Made by a program: the position numbers and the translations under genes. Below, piece by piece: positions 36,625 through 46,745 of a DNA stretch of 64,000 bases. The notes under the pieces are model-generated. The model saw only the letters and a program-made list of their open reading frames with translations. It was not told the DNA's origin and did not search any database. Origin of the DNA: JAVJST01 sp965229715 (GTDB lineage: Bacteria > Pseudomonadota > Alphaproteobacteria > Rhodospirillales > Casp-alpha2); contig CBDDJL010000002.1 in assembly GCA_965229715.1 (NCBI GenBank), positions 2,108,001-2,172,000 on the forward strand, read 5' to 3'. How positions within the stretch are numbered: position 1 is the first letter of the stretch; every line of letters begins with the position of its first letter.

Positions 36625-37662
36625 TCAGGCCACGTCGGATTCACGGAGAACATCGGTGTAGAGTTCCGACGCATCCGGTTCCGGACTTTCTTGCGCAAAA
36701 TCGGCCGCTTCGGTGACGATCGCCTTGATCTCGCGGTCGATGTCCTTGAGCGCCGCTTCGTCCGCGGCCTTGGCTGCAATGATTTTCTCCCGCAGCGTGT
36801 CGATGGGGTCGCTTTCCTTGCGGACCTTGGAGACCTCTTCCTTGGAGCGGTACTTTGCCGGGTCCGACATGGAGTGGCCGCGGTATCGATAGGTTTCCAT
36901 GTCGAGAATGTAGGGGCCCTTGCCGTCGCGGCAGTGCGCCAGCGCCTCGGCCGCCGCGTCGCGCACCTCAAGCACGTCCATGCCGTTGACCTTCATGCCC
37001 GGGATACCGTGCGCTTCGCCGCGGCTCTGAAAATCCTTGGCCGCCGAGGACCGCGCGACGGACGTGCCCATCGCGTACTGGTTATTCTCGATGACGAAGA
37101 TCATCGGCAGCGACCAGAGCGCCGCCATGTTGAATGTTTCGTAGACTTGGCCCTGGTTGGCCGCACCGTCGCCGAAGTAGGTGTGGCAGACGCCCTTGTC
37201 GCCCTTGTACTTGTGCGCCAGCGCGAGCCCCGCGCCGAGCGGCACCTGGGCGCCGACGATCCCGTGGCCCCCGAAGAAGTTTTTTTCGCGGCTGAACATG
37301 TGCATCGAGCCACCCTTGCCCTTGGAGTAACCGCCTTCGCGGCCGGTCAGTTCGGCGAGCACACCCTTCGGATCCATGCCGCACGCCAGCATGTGGCCGT
37401 GATCGCGATAACTGGTGATGACGGTATCCTGTGGCTCGGCTGCCGCATTCATGCCGACGACGACGGCTTCCTGTCCGATGTAAAGGTGGCAAAAGCCGCC
37501 AATCAGGCCCATGCCATACAGCTGTCCGGCTTTTTCCTCGAAGCGGCGGATCAGCAACATGTCGCGGTAGAAGGATAGAAGATCTTCGGCGGACGCCTTG
37601 GGCGGTTTCGATTTTTTTGATGAACTCGTTGATTTTGAAGTCTTTTTAGCGGTGCGCGCCAT
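36625..37662 (-). CDS. pdhA: Pyruvate dehydrogenase E1 alpha
   Basis: E1 alpha subunit, decarboxylating pyruvate with thiamine diphosphate. The 345 residues include a Lys/Ser-rich N-terminus, RRFEEKAGQLYGMGLIGGFCHLYIGQEAV, and the ThDP-binding motif GDGAANQGQVYE to ENNQYAMGTS; the phosphorylation-loop-like YRYRGHSMSDP is conserved too. It begins the pdhA-pdhB-pdhC-lpd-lipA run and is preceded by a gap that carries a good candidate promoter and palindrome. Confidence 0.97.
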   Translation of the reverse strand: MARTAKKTSKSTSSSKKSKPPKASAEDLLSFYRDMLLIRRFEEKAGQLYGMGLIGGFCHLYIGQEAVVVGMNAAAEPQDTVITSYRDHGHMLACGMDPKGVLAELTGREGGYSKGKGGSMHMFSREKNFFGGHGIVGAQVPLGAGLALAHKYKGDKGVCHTYFGDGAANQGQVYETFNMAALWSLPMIFVIENNQYAMGTSVARSSAAKDFQSRGEAHGIPGMKVNGMDVLEVRDAAAEALAHCRDGKGPYILDMETYRYRGHSMSDPAKYRSKEEVSKVRKESDPIDTLREKIIAAKAADEAALKDIDREIKAIVTEAADFAQESPEPDASELYTDVLRESDVA

Positions 37663-37739
37663 GCTTGTCCCTCCCTGGATGCCGGCCGGTTAAACGCACC
37701 CTAACAAACACAGCAGGGTTTTTGAAGATCATTCGAGCA

Positions 37740-37767
37740 TTATTAACTCAAAGCAAGTTAATGACAA
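37740..37767 (-). promoter_or_regulatory. Candidate pdhA promoter with internal palindrome
   Basis: On the minus strand TTGTCA (37762-37767) and TAATAA (37740-37745) are 16 bases apart, about 78 bases before the pdhA start codon. The spacer and -10 hold the perfect inverted repeat TTAACT-N7-AGTTAA (37743-37761), a likely operator because a protein bound there would block RNA polymerase. The regulator is not identified. Confidence 0.5.
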
Positions 37768-37826
37768 TATGCCGGCGGCGGCGAGGCCCGCCGACCGGCC
37801 GAATCGCAGGGGTGACGACGCGACGG

Positions 37827-38225
37827 TCAGGCTACATCGGTTCGCCGCACGAGCGAGAACGCGCCCCATAGATTGCCGGCGCGGCGTTGCAGATCCGTCG
37901 CCGGCGTATCGCCGGTCTCGATGTCCGCGGGCCGCAGCGTGCGTCCCTCGATGACGGCAATCTCCGAGAAGGTCGCCCAGGCCTCCGGCGAATATTTTTT
38001 CAGTCCGGCGGCATAGAGCCGCTCGCGCCACGCGTCGACGCTGGCGAGATCGGTCCAGTACAGTACGAAGGCGCGGACGTGACGGTCGTCTTCCTCGCTC
38101 TCGTGGAAAATGAAACCCGGCATGTGATTGGCGACCGCCAGCATTTCGCGGGCGGCGCGGACCATGCCGTCTTGTCCGCCCTTTTCCGGCGGAACGGAAA
38201 TGCGGACGGCGACTGGTGTGCTCAT
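37827..38225 (-). CDS. Antibiotic biosynthesis monooxygenase (ABM) domain protein
   Basis: A 132-residue dimeric alpha/beta-barrel type protein. The first 100 residues match the ABM/quinol monooxygenase fold (VRISVPPEKGGQDGMVRAAREMLA, then MPGFIFHESEEDD and AFVLYWTDLASVDAWRERLY), while the last 30 are unassigned. Family members include YgiN-type quinol oxidases and heme-degrading enzymes, so a specific reaction cannot be given. It overlaps ftsB by 4 bases (ATGA) and precedes pdhA by 164 bases; it breaks the usual ftsB-pdhA adjacency. Confidence 0.68.
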   Translation of the reverse strand: MSTPVAVRISVPPEKGGQDGMVRAAREMLAVANHMPGFIFHESEEDDRHVRAFVLYWTDLASVDAWRERLYAAGLKKYSPEAWATFSEIAVIEGRTLRPADIETGDTPATDLQRRAGNLWGAFSLVRRTDVA

Positions 38226-38545
38226 AACGAGGGCTCCCGATTGAGAATGACCACTTCGTTCGCATACCCGTAATTCAGCATCAGGCGCGCCCGTTCCTCG
38301 AGCATATCCGGGTCGAGGCTGTCGGGGCGCAGCAGACGCACGCGCTTTTCGAGTTCAAGTCGTCGGAACTGGATGTCGTCCAGGATCGGGCGGGTCTCGC
38401 CGATTTTCTGCTCGAGTCGCCAATAGGTCAGCAGTCCGCGGTCGCCGTGCACCGCGTGAAAGCCGAAGTAAGCGATCGAGCAGACGCCGATCAACGGGCC
38501 GAGCAACAGCCTCAGACGTTGACGGACGTCATCAATGAGATCCAT
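38222..38545 (-). CDS. ftsB: Cell division protein FtsB/DivIC family
   Basis: A bitopic septum protein of the FtsQLB complex. The 107 residues have one membrane helix (about 13-32, LLLGPLIGVCSIAYFGFHAV) followed by a periplasmic coiled coil (about 40-80, RLEQKIGETRPILDDIQF) and the family ending MLEERARLMLNYGYANEVVIL. Its location near eno and pdhA agrees with the common alphaproteobacterial order eno-ftsB-pdhA. The short ABM gene follows with an ATGA overlap. Confidence 0.9.
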   Translation of the reverse strand: MDLIDDVRQRLRLLLGPLIGVCSIAYFGFHAVHGDRGLLTYWRLEQKIGETRPILDDIQFRRLELEKRVRLLRPDSLDPDMLEERARLMLNYGYANEVVILNREPSL

Positions 38546-38770
38546 GGGACCGGCCTCCGCAGTTCCTTCTGTTCGTGCGTACGGGTCCGAACCTGTGGAA
38601 ACTGGCGGAGAGATGTTAACGGAGGGTTACCGGCGGGCGCGGTCAACCGCAACGGCGGGGGCGAATCGGTGAAATTTTTGCGCGTACCGTGCGAAACGAT
38701 CGCCAATTGACGGACGAACAAAACTGGCAGAAAACAGGCCATTCAGTGTCGTCCGGAAGGAACCGCAACC

Positions 38771-39943
38771 ATGCAGACCACCACGCAGCCGATCGATATC
38801 GACCTTTCCGGCGTCCTCGCGCCTACGGAAGCCGCCAAGGGCATGCCCAACGCGTTCTATACCGACCCGCGCGCCTATGCGGTCGAGCGCGAGCGGATTT
38901 TCGAGCGTACCTGGGTCGGGGTCGGGTTCGGCAAGGACGTGCCGGACGCCGGTGACGTCGTGCCCGTCGAGATCATGGGGCTGCCGCTGATCGTCACCCG
39001 CGACAAATCCCGTACCGTCCGCGTGTTTCACAACGTCTGTTCGCACCGGGGCATGCGGCTGGTGACCGAGCCCGCCAAGGGCAAGTCGGTCCTGGCGTGT
39101 CCCTATCACGCCTGGTGCTACGGACTCGACGGGGGCCTGCGCGGTACGCCCTCGATCGGCGGCGCCGGCGTCAACGAGCTTGAGGGTTTCGACCGCAAGC
39201 AGCACGGTCTCAAGGAAGTCCGCTCGAGGGTCTGGATGGACACCATCTTCGTCAACGTGTCGGGCGATGCGCCCCCGTTCGAGGACCGCATCGCGCCGCT
39301 TGCCGCGCGCTGGGCCGATTTCGCCGGCCGGCCGATGTTTCACGGCGGCGACGAGTCGAGTTCCGTCCTCGAGGTCGCGTGCAACTGGAAGCTGGCCGTC
39401 GAGAACTACTGCGAGAGCTATCACCTGCCGTGGGTGCATCCGGGCCTCAACACCTATTCCCGGCTCGAGGATCACTATCACCTGCGCGACGAGGACGGCG
39501 CGGCGTTCTCCGGTCAGGGCTCCGTCGTCTATCGGCCGATCGAGGACCAGGATGGCACGGTGTTTCCGTATCTCACCGATATCGACGAGAAATGGGAGAC
39601 GGCCGGCGAGTACATCGCGCTTTATCCCAACGTGCTCTACGGCGCGCACCGCGACCACTGGTTCGCCATGCTGCTCGAACCGCTGGGCCACGCCCGCACC
39701 CGCGAGCGCGTCGAGATCTGGTATTTCGACGAGACCTCGCTCGAAGACCGCTACGAGACGCTGCGGCGCAACAATGCGCAGCAGTGGCGCGTGGTCTTTC
39801 AGGAAGACATCTTCGCCGTCGAGGGTATGCAGCAGGGCCGCGAGTCCCCGGGCTTTCAGGGCGGCGTGTTCTCCAAGATCATGGACGGCCCGACCCACGA
39901 CTTCCACAAATGGGTCGCCAGCCGCGTCGCGCAAGCGGCCTGA
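38771..39943 (+). CDS. Rieske-type oxygenase alpha subunit (GbcA/CntA-like)
   Basis: A 390-residue non-heme iron oxygenase. The Rieske [2Fe-2S] ligands are Cys90, His92 in VCSHRG and Cys110, His113 in CPYHAW. The mononuclear iron histidines are His218 and His223 in ESYHLPWVHPG, with Glu215 three residues before the first His, as in carnitine oxygenase CntA. This points to oxygenases of quaternary amines such as glycine betaine or carnitine rather than of arenes (inference). No reductase gene is adjacent. It is divergent from ftsB across a 225-base gap without a gene. Confidence 0.88.
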   Translation: MQTTTQPIDIDLSGVLAPTEAAKGMPNAFYTDPRAYAVERERIFERTWVGVGFGKDVPDAGDVVPVEIMGLPLIVTRDKSRTVRVFHNVCSHRGMRLVTEPAKGKSVLACPYHAWCYGLDGGLRGTPSIGGAGVNELEGFDRKQHGLKEVRSRVWMDTIFVNVSGDAPPFEDRIAPLAARWADFAGRPMFHGGDESSSVLEVACNWKLAVENYCESYHLPWVHPGLNTYSRLEDHYHLRDEDGAAFSGQGSVVYRPIEDQDGTVFPYLTDIDEKWETAGEYIALYPNVLYGAHRDHWFAMLLEPLGHARTRERVEIWYFDETSLEDRYETLRRNNAQQWRVVFQEDIFAVEGMQQGRESPGFQGGVFSKIMDGPTHDFHKWVASRVAQAA

Positions 39944-40032
39944 CGGCCATCCAGTCCAAAGACCCGGCGACCCGTTAACCGGACCGGTGCGACCGCTCAC
40001 CACGAAATGCGGTCATGCGCTGAGGTGTTGCC

Positions 40033-40064
40033 GATGGTCTGCCTCTAGCCACTGGCAGACCGTC
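40033..40064. terminator. Hairpin between Rieske and LysR genes
   Basis: GATGGTCTGCC and GGCAGACCGTC form an 11-pair stem (one G-U pair) around a 10-base loop, between the 3' ends of two convergent genes and touching the LysR stop codon. No T-run follows on either strand, so termination ability is uncertain. Confidence 0.35.
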
Positions 40065-40935
40065 AGTTATTGGCCTCCGCCAGAAGCCATTCGACGAATA
40101 ATGAGCGCGACTCGCCGTTTGGTGGATCATCGTCGAGGTGAACGATCCAAAAGCCATCGGTTTCTTTGCGCTCGATGGGCTTTACCGCGATCAAGCGCCC
40201 GGACGCCAAGTCTTCGCCTGCGATAAAACTCGGAACAACTGCATAACCTTGGCCATTTATCGCCGCGTCAATCGCTAAAGCCGTTTGATTGAAACTCAAG
40301 AACTGATGCCGAGGTTCAATACCGTGCTCGTCAAACAACGAGTTCCAATGCCTGTGACTATCTTGGATTAATGGCTGATCCACGTACCACTCAATACCAA
40401 CGCTCGCATCCGGTGACGACTTGACGGACTGGCCGCAAACAATAACCAGTTCGATAGGCGTTAGTGCCTTGGCAACGAGTTCCACATTCGCTGGCTTCGG
40501 CCCCAGTCGAACGGCGACATCGACATTCTGTGTATGGAAATCTGTGACTGCCTCGGTCGCGACAGTACGCACCTCTATGTCAGGGTTGCGCTCTAGAAAG
40601 TAGGGCAGTTTGCGAACGAGCCATTTGGACGCAAATGACGGTGGAACGCTGACGGTTATGGAATTGGCCCCGGTTCGTAGTTCTTCCGTGGCGTGATCAA
40701 TTACCGCCAATCCCTTTGCGATACCATTGTGGTAACGGAGTCCGACATCGGTGAGAGCAACACCTCGCGGTAGGCGTCTGAACACTCGAATACCGAGATC
40801 GGCCTCCAATCCTCTTATCGACTGGGCAACCGCTCCTTGGGTCACATTCAATTCGACAGCGGCAGAGCGAAAGTTCAAGTGACGTGCCGCCACGTCGAAA
40901 ACTCTTAACGCGTTTAGTCTCGGATTCCGCACCAT
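40063..40935 (-). CDS. LysR family transcriptional regulator (GcvA-like)
   Basis: A full-length 290-residue LysR-type regulator. The N-terminal winged helix-turn-helix (LNALRVFDVAARHLNFRSAAVELNVTQGAVAQSIRGLE) is followed by a two-lobe effector domain (about 90-285), with SITVSVPPSFASKWLVRKLP marking the GcvA-like group. It is divergent from the SDR gene across 108 bases that hold two palindromes, so it probably controls that gene and itself. Its base composition is lower in GC than its neighbours (29 of 60 bases in 40261-40320), a sign of transfer. Confidence 0.9.
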   Translation of the reverse strand: MVRNPRLNALRVFDVAARHLNFRSAAVELNVTQGAVAQSIRGLEADLGIRVFRRLPRGVALTDVGLRYHNGIAKGLAVIDHATEELRTGANSITVSVPPSFASKWLVRKLPYFLERNPDIEVRTVATEAVTDFHTQNVDVAVRLGPKPANVELVAKALTPIELVIVCGQSVKSSPDASVGIEWYVDQPLIQDSHRHWNSLFDEHGIEPRHQFLSFNQTALAIDAAINGQGYAVVPSFIAGEDLASGRLIAVKPIERKETDGFWIVHLDDDPPNGESRSLFVEWLLAEANN

Positions 40936-40972
40936 GACGTTCAGATACTGTAGTAAAACTATTTGATAGACA

Positions 40973-41029
40973 ACGAAAAATGATTCGTCGTTTAGCCAAA
41001 AACGCCATATTTTCTGCGCATCACAGAAA
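40973..41029. promoter_or_regulatory. Candidate LysR operators in the LysR-SDR intergenic region
   Basis: Two inverted repeats stand between the divergent genes: ACGAA-N6-TTCGT (40973-40988) and TTTCTG-N7-CAGAAA (41011-41029). The first has the dyad spacing expected of LysR sites; the second lies just before the strong Shine-Dalgarno AGGAGG (41033-41038) of the SDR gene and could be a second operator or an mRNA hairpin. Confidence 0.4.
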
Positions 41030-41043
41030 CTGAGGAGGTTCCA

Positions 41044-41751
41044 ATGAGCGTCAAAAAAGTTGCAGTCATCACGGCAGGCGGAAGCGGAATGGGTGCGGAC
41101 TCAGCGCGCCGATTGGCGGGCGACGGTTTCAACGTCGCAATCTTGTCGTCGTCCGGAAAGGGCGAGGCATTGGCGAACGAATTGGGTGGCGTCGGAATCA
41201 CAGGGTCTAACCAGTCAAACGACGACCTCAAAACGCTGGTCGATTTAGCGATGGATAAGTGGGGCCGCATCGACGTTCTGGTGAACAGCGCAGGACATGG
41301 CCCGCGCGCTCCGGTCTTGGAGTTGAGCGACGAAGATTGGCATACGGGCATGGACGTCTACTTCCTGAACGCCGTTCGCCCGACCCGCCTCGTAACGCCA
41401 ATCATGCTGAAACAAGGGGCAGGCTCGATCATTAACATTTCAACCTTTGCGGCGTTTGAACCCGATCCGGTCTTCCCGACCTCAGGCGTGTTCCGCGCAG
41501 GGTTAGCCGCATTCACGAAACTGTTCGCTGATAAATATGCAGCCGATAGCATTCGTATGAATAATGTGCTGCCCGGCTTTATTGATAGCCTGCCCGAAAA
41601 GGAAGAGTTTCGTTCACGCATCCCTATGGGGCGATATGGCAGTTCGCTGAATGAAATTGCGTCAGTTGTGGCGTTTCTCGCCTCGGATGGAGGCGGATAC
41701 ATCACCGGCCAGAACATCCGAGTCGATGGGGGCATAACCCGTGCCGTCTGA
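41044..41751 (+). CDS. Atypical short-chain dehydrogenase/reductase
   Basis: A 235-residue SDR fold protein: the cofactor motif TAGGSGMGADSAR (about 10-22), NSAGHG at 81-86, Ser133 in NISTF and the C-terminal GGYITGQNIRVDGG are all clear. However the YxxxK pair that does catalysis is absent: the aligned segment is SGVFR, giving Ser147 and Arg151 in place of Tyr and Lys. It therefore may not be a normal oxidoreductase. A strong AGGAGG lies five bases before the ATG. It is followed by two small overlapping genes and is divergent from the LysR regulator. Confidence 0.87.
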   Translation: MSVKKVAVITAGGSGMGADSARRLAGDGFNVAILSSSGKGEALANELGGVGITGSNQSNDDLKTLVDLAMDKWGRIDVLVNSAGHGPRAPVLELSDEDWHTGMDVYFLNAVRPTRLVTPIMLKQGAGSIINISTFAAFEPDPVFPTSGVFRAGLAAFTKLFADKYAADSIRMNNVLPGFIDSLPEKEEFRSRIPMGRYGSSLNEIASVVAFLASDGGGYITGQNIRVDGGITRAV

Positions 41752-41992
41752 TATCGCGGTTTCGACCTTCGACCAAGCCAGAGTCGTCCACGCGATCAAA
41801 TGGATCGCGTCTATTATCCAGATCATGGGATATGCGGCGACCGCGTTCGGCATGACGCCTTGGAACCTTTATCTGTTCCTGGTTGGCGTGATCGGATGGT
41901 TCGCCGTCGGCGTGCTTTGGAACGACAAGGCGATCATGCTGATCCACATAGTAGCGCTGGGTGCGATGCTTGCTGGGATGACGGCCTCATGA
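41741..41992 (+). CDS. Small membrane protein, DUF6552-like
   Basis: An 83-residue protein with two to three hydrophobic segments (about 18-38, 43-62, 63-80) containing TPWNLYLFLVGVIGWFAVGVLWNDKAIMLIH. It resembles small integral membrane proteins currently named DUF6552; this family assignment is from memory and unverified. The GTG start overlaps the end of the SDR gene by 11 bases, so translation is probably coupled. A GGGGG stretch lies upstream of the GTG. Function unknown; it could anchor or partner the SDR protein (inference). Confidence 0.65.
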   Translation: MPSDIAVSTFDQARVVHAIKWIASIIQIMGYAATAFGMTPWNLYLFLVGVIGWFAVGVLWNDKAIMLIHIVALGAMLAGMTAS

Positions 41993-42084
41993 CGGCTCCG
42001 GGTCACGAGCCGATATTTTGTTTGGAATGCAACAAAGTCCGCTTTCGTAATGCAACCGGGCGCAGATTTTATTTGACAAAATAG
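41989..42084 (+). CDS. Possible 31-residue peptide with a CxxC motif
   Basis: An ATG overlaps the stop of the small membrane protein gene in an ATGA, opening a 31-residue frame that ends exactly where the terminator-like hairpin begins. The product contains CLECNK, a CxxC pair that could bind a metal, and ends RRFYLTK. It is too short to judge by composition, and there is no independent sign of expression. It may be a real coupled small protein or chance. Confidence 0.3.
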   Translation: MTAPGHEPIFCLECNKVRFRNATGRRFYLTK

Positions 42085-42117
42085 GATAAAAATCCTATAG
42101 CAGTTTCTGCTGTTTTG
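42081..42117 (+). terminator. Terminator-like double hairpin after the SDR unit
   Basis: ATAGGAT-AAAA-ATCCTAT (42081-42098) is followed at once by AGCAG-TTT-CTGCT (42099-42111) and then GTTTTGT. The second hairpin plus T-rich tail resembles a weak intrinsic terminator for the SDR transcript. Confidence 0.5.
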
Positions 42118-42226
42118 TCATTGTGAATATGTAGCGACGGGACGTTTACCGTGCCTCACACTGCCCCTGACGAAGGGCGCGGCGACTCATGCTTCGACAG
42201 GCTCAGCATGAGGGTTGAGCTTCTCC

Positions 42227-42305
42227 CGTCATGGCCGGGCTTGGCCCGGCCATCCACGAATGCGCCTGAAAGACGTGGATGCCCGGAACGGGTCCGGGCA
42301 TGACG
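42227..42305. repeat. Compound palindromic (REP-like) element
   Basis: A 79-base unit bounded by CGTCATG and CATGACG. Inside, GCCGGGC-TTG-GCCCGGC forms one hairpin, CATCCACG and CGTGGATG pair across the centre, and CCGG-rich arms close the right side. It is the kind of extragenic palindrome that recurs in alphaproteobacterial genomes (inference; copy number not checkable here). Confidence 0.6.
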
Positions 42306-42328
42306 CGGTTGCTGCATATCGGCGGGCG

Positions 42329-42372
42329 ATATCCGGATTATGTCCGGATTATGTCCGGGTTATTTCCGGTCT
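42329..42372. repeat. Four tandem 11-bp repeats
   Basis: Four consecutive 11-base units, ATATCCGGATT, ATGTCCGGATT, ATGTCCGGGTT and ATTTCCGGTCT, differ from the second unit by at most four changes. One unit is close to one helical turn, so the TCCGG cores line up on one face of the DNA. Confidence 0.75.
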
Positions 42373-42550
42373 AGTTTCGCCTATCCGATGCTTATGGGGT
42401 TTTGTTCGATTTCAACGGGTTAGGTTAATTCGGCGAAATTCATCATCAAAACTAATCGAAAATAACCCGGAACGGGAAAAGCCCAATGAAATCAACGGCC
42501 CGGAATGATCATTCTGATTTTCGCGATGACCATTCCGGCGCATTGTCCGT

Positions 42551-42615
42551 TCGTCCCGGCGAAAGCCGGGATCCCGGTACGAATTGCGCAAGATCCCGGC
42601 ATGCGCCGGGATGAG
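42551..42615. repeat. Paired CCCGGC palindromes
   Basis: Two hairpins, TCCCGGC-GAAA-GCCGGGA (42554-42571) and ATCCCGGC-ATGC-GCCGGGAT (42593-42612), sit 21 bases apart. Arms are perfect. The GAAA tetraloop and the shared arm sequence suggest one bipartite element of the REP or BIME type. Confidence 0.6.
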
Positions 42616-42808
42616 CGGGAAGAGACAGGTCTCACCCTTCGTCAAGCTCAGGGCGAGGCATTCCCAACTCTCCTCGTGCTGAGGCCGGACAGAAAGCCCT
42701 CATGCTGACTAGGTCCGCAGGGCCGTATCGAAGTATCAGGGTCGCGCCGAGCCTCCCGAATAGTCCCAATGGGCCATTCCCTCGGCGCGACTCTTTGGAG
42801 CGGAAAGA

Positions 42809-44086
<1,278 letters not shown>

Positions 44087-44132
44087 GGCTGTCTGTTTCC
44101 CTCTGGGTATCGCAATCTTGTCTTGGCTCGTC

Positions 44133-44987
44133 TCAGGACGACATGTCGATGGAAATCGGGCGTTCCTTGGCGATCCGGTCGAAGGCGACGAGATCGGCGA
44201 GGATCGCCGGCAATTGGTCGAGCGGGATCATGTTCGGTCCGTCGCTCGGCGCACGGTCCGGTTCTTCGTGGGTTTCGGCGAACACGGCGGCGACGCCGAC
44301 CGATATCGCGGCACGCGCCAGAACCGGGGCGAACTCGCGCTGACCGCCCGAGGTCGAACCCTGCCCGCCCGGCTGCTGAACCGAATGGGTGGCGTCGAAC
44401 ACCACCGGATAGCCGGTGCTCGCCATGATCGGCAGCGAGCGCATGTCGGAGACCAGGGTGTTGTAGCCGAAGCTCGCGCCGCGCTCGCACAGCATGATCC
44501 GGCTGTTCCCGGTGCCGGCGATCTTGTCGACGACCTTGGCGATGTCCCAGGGCGCCAGGAACTGGCCTTTCTTGACGTTGATGGCAGCGCCGGTTTCGCC
44601 TGCGGCAACCAGCAGGTCTGTCTGGCGGCAGAGATAGGCCGGGATCTGCAACACGTCGACGGCCTCGGCAACCGGGGCGCACTGGTGCGGCTCATGCACA
44701 TCGGTGACGACCGGGCAGCCGTGCGTCTCGCGCACCTCGGCGAGGATGGCGAGGCCCTTGTCCATGCCGATGCCGCGCGGGCTGTCGGCGCTGGTGCGGT
44801 TCGCCTTGTCGAACGAGCTCTTGTAGATCAGGCCGATGCCGAGATCGTCGCAGATCGCCTTGATGCGGCCGGCCGTTTCGAGCGCATGATCGCGGCTTTC
44901 GATCGCGCAAGGCCCGGCGAGCAATGTGAACGGCCGGTCGTTGGCGATGGCGAGATCGCCGACGGTGACTGTTTGGGCGGCCGGCAT
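44133..44987 (-). CDS. kdsA: 3-deoxy-8-phosphooctulonate synthase (KdsA)
   Basis: Condenses arabinose 5-phosphate with PEP to make KDO-8-phosphate for lipopolysaccharide core. The 284-residue protein shows LLAGPCAIESRDHALE, YKSSFDKANRTS, DVHEPHQCAPVAEAVDVLQIPAYLCRQTDLL and FDATHSVQQPGG. The KANRTS motif separates it from DAHP synthases. It lies 16 bases after pyrG and 46 bases before eno. Presence of KDO synthesis confirms a Gram-negative with LPS. Confidence 0.97.
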   Translation of the reverse strand: MPAAQTVTVGDLAIANDRPFTLLAGPCAIESRDHALETAGRIKAICDDLGIGLIYKSSFDKANRTSADSPRGIGMDKGLAILAEVRETHGCPVVTDVHEPHQCAPVAEAVDVLQIPAYLCRQTDLLVAAGETGAAINVKKGQFLAPWDIAKVVDKIAGTGNSRIMLCERGASFGYNTLVSDMRSLPIMASTGYPVVFDATHSVQQPGGQGSTSGGQREFAPVLARAAISVGVAAVFAETHEEPDRAPSDGPNMIPLDQLPAILADLVAFDRIAKERPISIDMSS

Positions 44988-45003
44988 GGACGGTCTCCGG
45001 TTG

Positions 45004-46629
<1,626 letters not shown>

Positions 46630-46745
46630 GGGACCGATACATTACAACAAGATCGGTCCATGCCCAGCCCTTTGATCGCGGATTTTTCAACAGGCCTCAC
46701 GCGCCCGATTAAGGCGTTGAAGTTCAAGGCCTTGGCGGCTTCGGA

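Larger units (their letters stand above)
42085..42808. other. Repeat-rich intergenic region upstream of the eno 3' end
   Basis: These 724 bases contain no convincing gene. They hold several palindromic repeats and one tandem repeat, annotated separately, plus phrases such as CTTCGACAGGCTCAGCATG (42192-42210) and TTCGTCAAGCTCAGGGCGAGG (about 42637-42657) that resemble one another and look like dispersed repeat ends. The left part is AT-rich. It looks like a landing site where several short repeat elements have accumulated. Confidence 0.6.
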
